A DNA stretch of 7,368 bases, from assembly GCA_002689405.1 (NCBI GenBank), contig NZFZ01000033.1, positions 1 to 7,368 of the forward strand, written 5' to 3'. The stretch is from Gammaproteobacteria bacterium (lineage in GTDB: Bacteria > Pseudomonadota > Gammaproteobacteria > Magnimaribacterales > AG-339-G14). The notes under the pieces are model-generated. The model was given only the letters and a program-made list of their open reading frames with translations, was not told the DNA's origin and did not search any database. Positions 7,179 to 7,368 of the stretch are shown piece by piece (the first letter of the stretch is position 1; every line of letters starts with the position of its first letter). The position numbers and the translations under genes were made by a program.

Positions 7179-7277
7179 ATGAATAGAAGGAAAAGGGTGA
7201 GAAGACGTAAGAAATTACGCCACCTGCAGGGAGAAGGGTTTTTCGCCTGCGCTAGTCAACCCACTAGACCCCTTTAA
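7179..7277 (+). CDS. Possible 32-residue arginine/lysine-rich peptide
   Basis: An ATG at 7179 opens a frame of 32 codons ending in TAA at 7275-7277. Ten of residues 3-14 are Arg or Lys (RRKRVRRRKKLR), followed by a neutral tail with one cysteine (FACASQPTRPL). AGGGA lies shortly upstream of the ATG as a weak ribosome binding site. The frame sits inside the hairpin-rich segment, and its stop codon falls in the UUCG hairpin just before the terminator. If translated, it could be a nucleic-acid-binding or leader-type peptide. The basic run may equally be a by-product of the purine-rich sequence, because it is encoded mostly by AGA, AGG, AAA and AAG codons. I know no family that it matches. Confidence 0.25.
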   Translation: MNRRKRVRRRKKLRHLQGEGFFACASQPTRPL

Positions 7278-7285
7278 CTTCGGTT

Positions 7286-7316
7286 AAAAAACACCACTTC
7301 GTTGGTGTTTTTTTTT
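7286..7316. terminator. Bidirectional intrinsic terminator
   Basis: ACACCA (7291-7296) pairs with TGGTGT (7303-7308) around the loop CTTCGT. Eight T follow on the plus strand (7309-7316). On the minus strand the run of A at 7286-7290 supplies a T-tract. It ends the plus-strand RNA locus and also lies immediately after the stop codon of the minus-strand gene entering from the right edge. Confidence 0.88.
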
Positions 7317-7368
7317 ATACTAACTTAATGTCTTCTGTTTTAACTGGAATCACCACAAACGGTTCTCC
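7315..7368 (-). CDS. 3' end of a minus-strand gene, product unknown
   Basis: Reading leftward from the window edge, one minus-strand frame is open for 17 codons and encodes GEPFVVIPVKTEDIKLV before TAA (7317-7315). The other two minus-strand frames stop within a few codons. The stop codon touches the bidirectional terminator, the usual place for the end of a gene that converges on another transcript. The peptide is too short for a family to be recognised. I rate it a likely real gene end mainly because of its position and its protein-like composition. Confidence 0.5.
   Translation of the reverse strand, partial: GEPFVVIPVKTEDIKLV

Larger units (their letters stand above)
7130..7316 (+). ncRNA. 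Candidate structured small RNA of unknown family
   Basis: From about 7151 to 7290 the G+C is about 47% by hand count, well above the very AT-rich DNA on its left. Perfect or near-perfect hairpins follow one another. CGTAA-GAAA-TTACG (7206-7219) has a GNRA tetraloop. GCAGGGAGAA pairs with TTTTC(G)CCTGC (7226-7250). CTAGT/ACTAG spans 7252-7267. TTTAAC-TTCG-GTTAAA (7273-7288) has a stable UUCG loop. The terminator hairpin comes last. A candidate promoter lies upstream. The 5' part is purine-rich, and AGCTT (7132-7136) can pair with AAGCT (7173-7177). It does not match what I know of tmRNA, 6S, 4.5S or RNase P RNA. The boundaries are estimated. The same DNA contains a short basic reading frame, so a small mRNA is the main alternative. 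Confidence 0.4.

Noticed and set aside
7200..7265. Minus-strand frame containing GEKPF, reminiscent of a zinc-finger linker
   Set aside because: It is short, stops soon after, has no zinc-binding Cys/His pattern and lies across the hairpins; a chance match.
7157..7290. Cobalamin riboswitch or another known riboswitch, suggested by GGAAAAAGGGAAGC
   Set aside because: The other conserved cobalamin boxes are missing, and no plus-strand gene that could be controlled follows; the next gene is on the opposite strand.
1..7368. CRISPR arrays or intact insertion sequences
   Set aside because: No regularly spaced repeats and no transposase frame or terminal inverted repeats were seen on reading the window.

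Overview
This AT-rich window looks like part of a chromosome from a Gram-negative bacterium. An outer-membrane lipoprotein of the Wza type and an inner-membrane Wzz/Wzc chain-length kinase indicate a two-membrane envelope. The low G+C and compact gene packing would fit a streamlined marine proteobacterium such as an SAR86-like gammaproteobacterium, but that placement is only an inference; the window holds no rRNA or other phylogenetic marker.

Layout from left to right. (1) Bases 1-1539, plus strand: an acyl-CoA synthetase (AMP-forming) whose start lies off the left edge. (2) Bases 1564-4598, minus strand: a two-gene unit for surface polysaccharide export, with a Wzc-like polysaccharide co-polymerase/tyrosine kinase first and an overlapping Wza-like export lipoprotein second. 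(3) Bases 4599-4650: a 52-base divergent promoter region. (4) Bases 4651-6586, plus strand: a polytopic membrane protein resembling Wzy-type repeat-unit polymerases, followed after one base by an exported protein of unknown function. (5) Bases 6587-6910: no intact gene, but a decayed stretch that reads like the C-terminal end of a tyrosine recombinase. (6) Bases 6911-7002: tRNA-Ser(UGA) with an encoded CCA. (7) Bases 7003-7316: an AT-rich spacer, then a GC-richer segment of consecutive hairpins with its own candidate promoter and an intrinsic terminator. This is a candidate small RNA that also contains a 32-codon arginine/lysine-rich reading frame. (8) Bases 7315-7368, minus strand: the 3' end of a gene running in from the right edge.

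The central genes form a coherent module. The polymerase would join lipid-linked repeat units at the periplasmic face, the Wzc-like protein would set chain length and gate export through its phosphorylation cycle, and the Wza-like lipoprotein would form the outer-membrane exit. The Wzb-type phosphatase, flippase and glycosyltransferases are not in the window. The tRNA and integrase-like debris suggest that the right flank has been an integration site. The most open question is the hairpin-rich locus at 7096-7316, which I cannot assign to a known RNA family.
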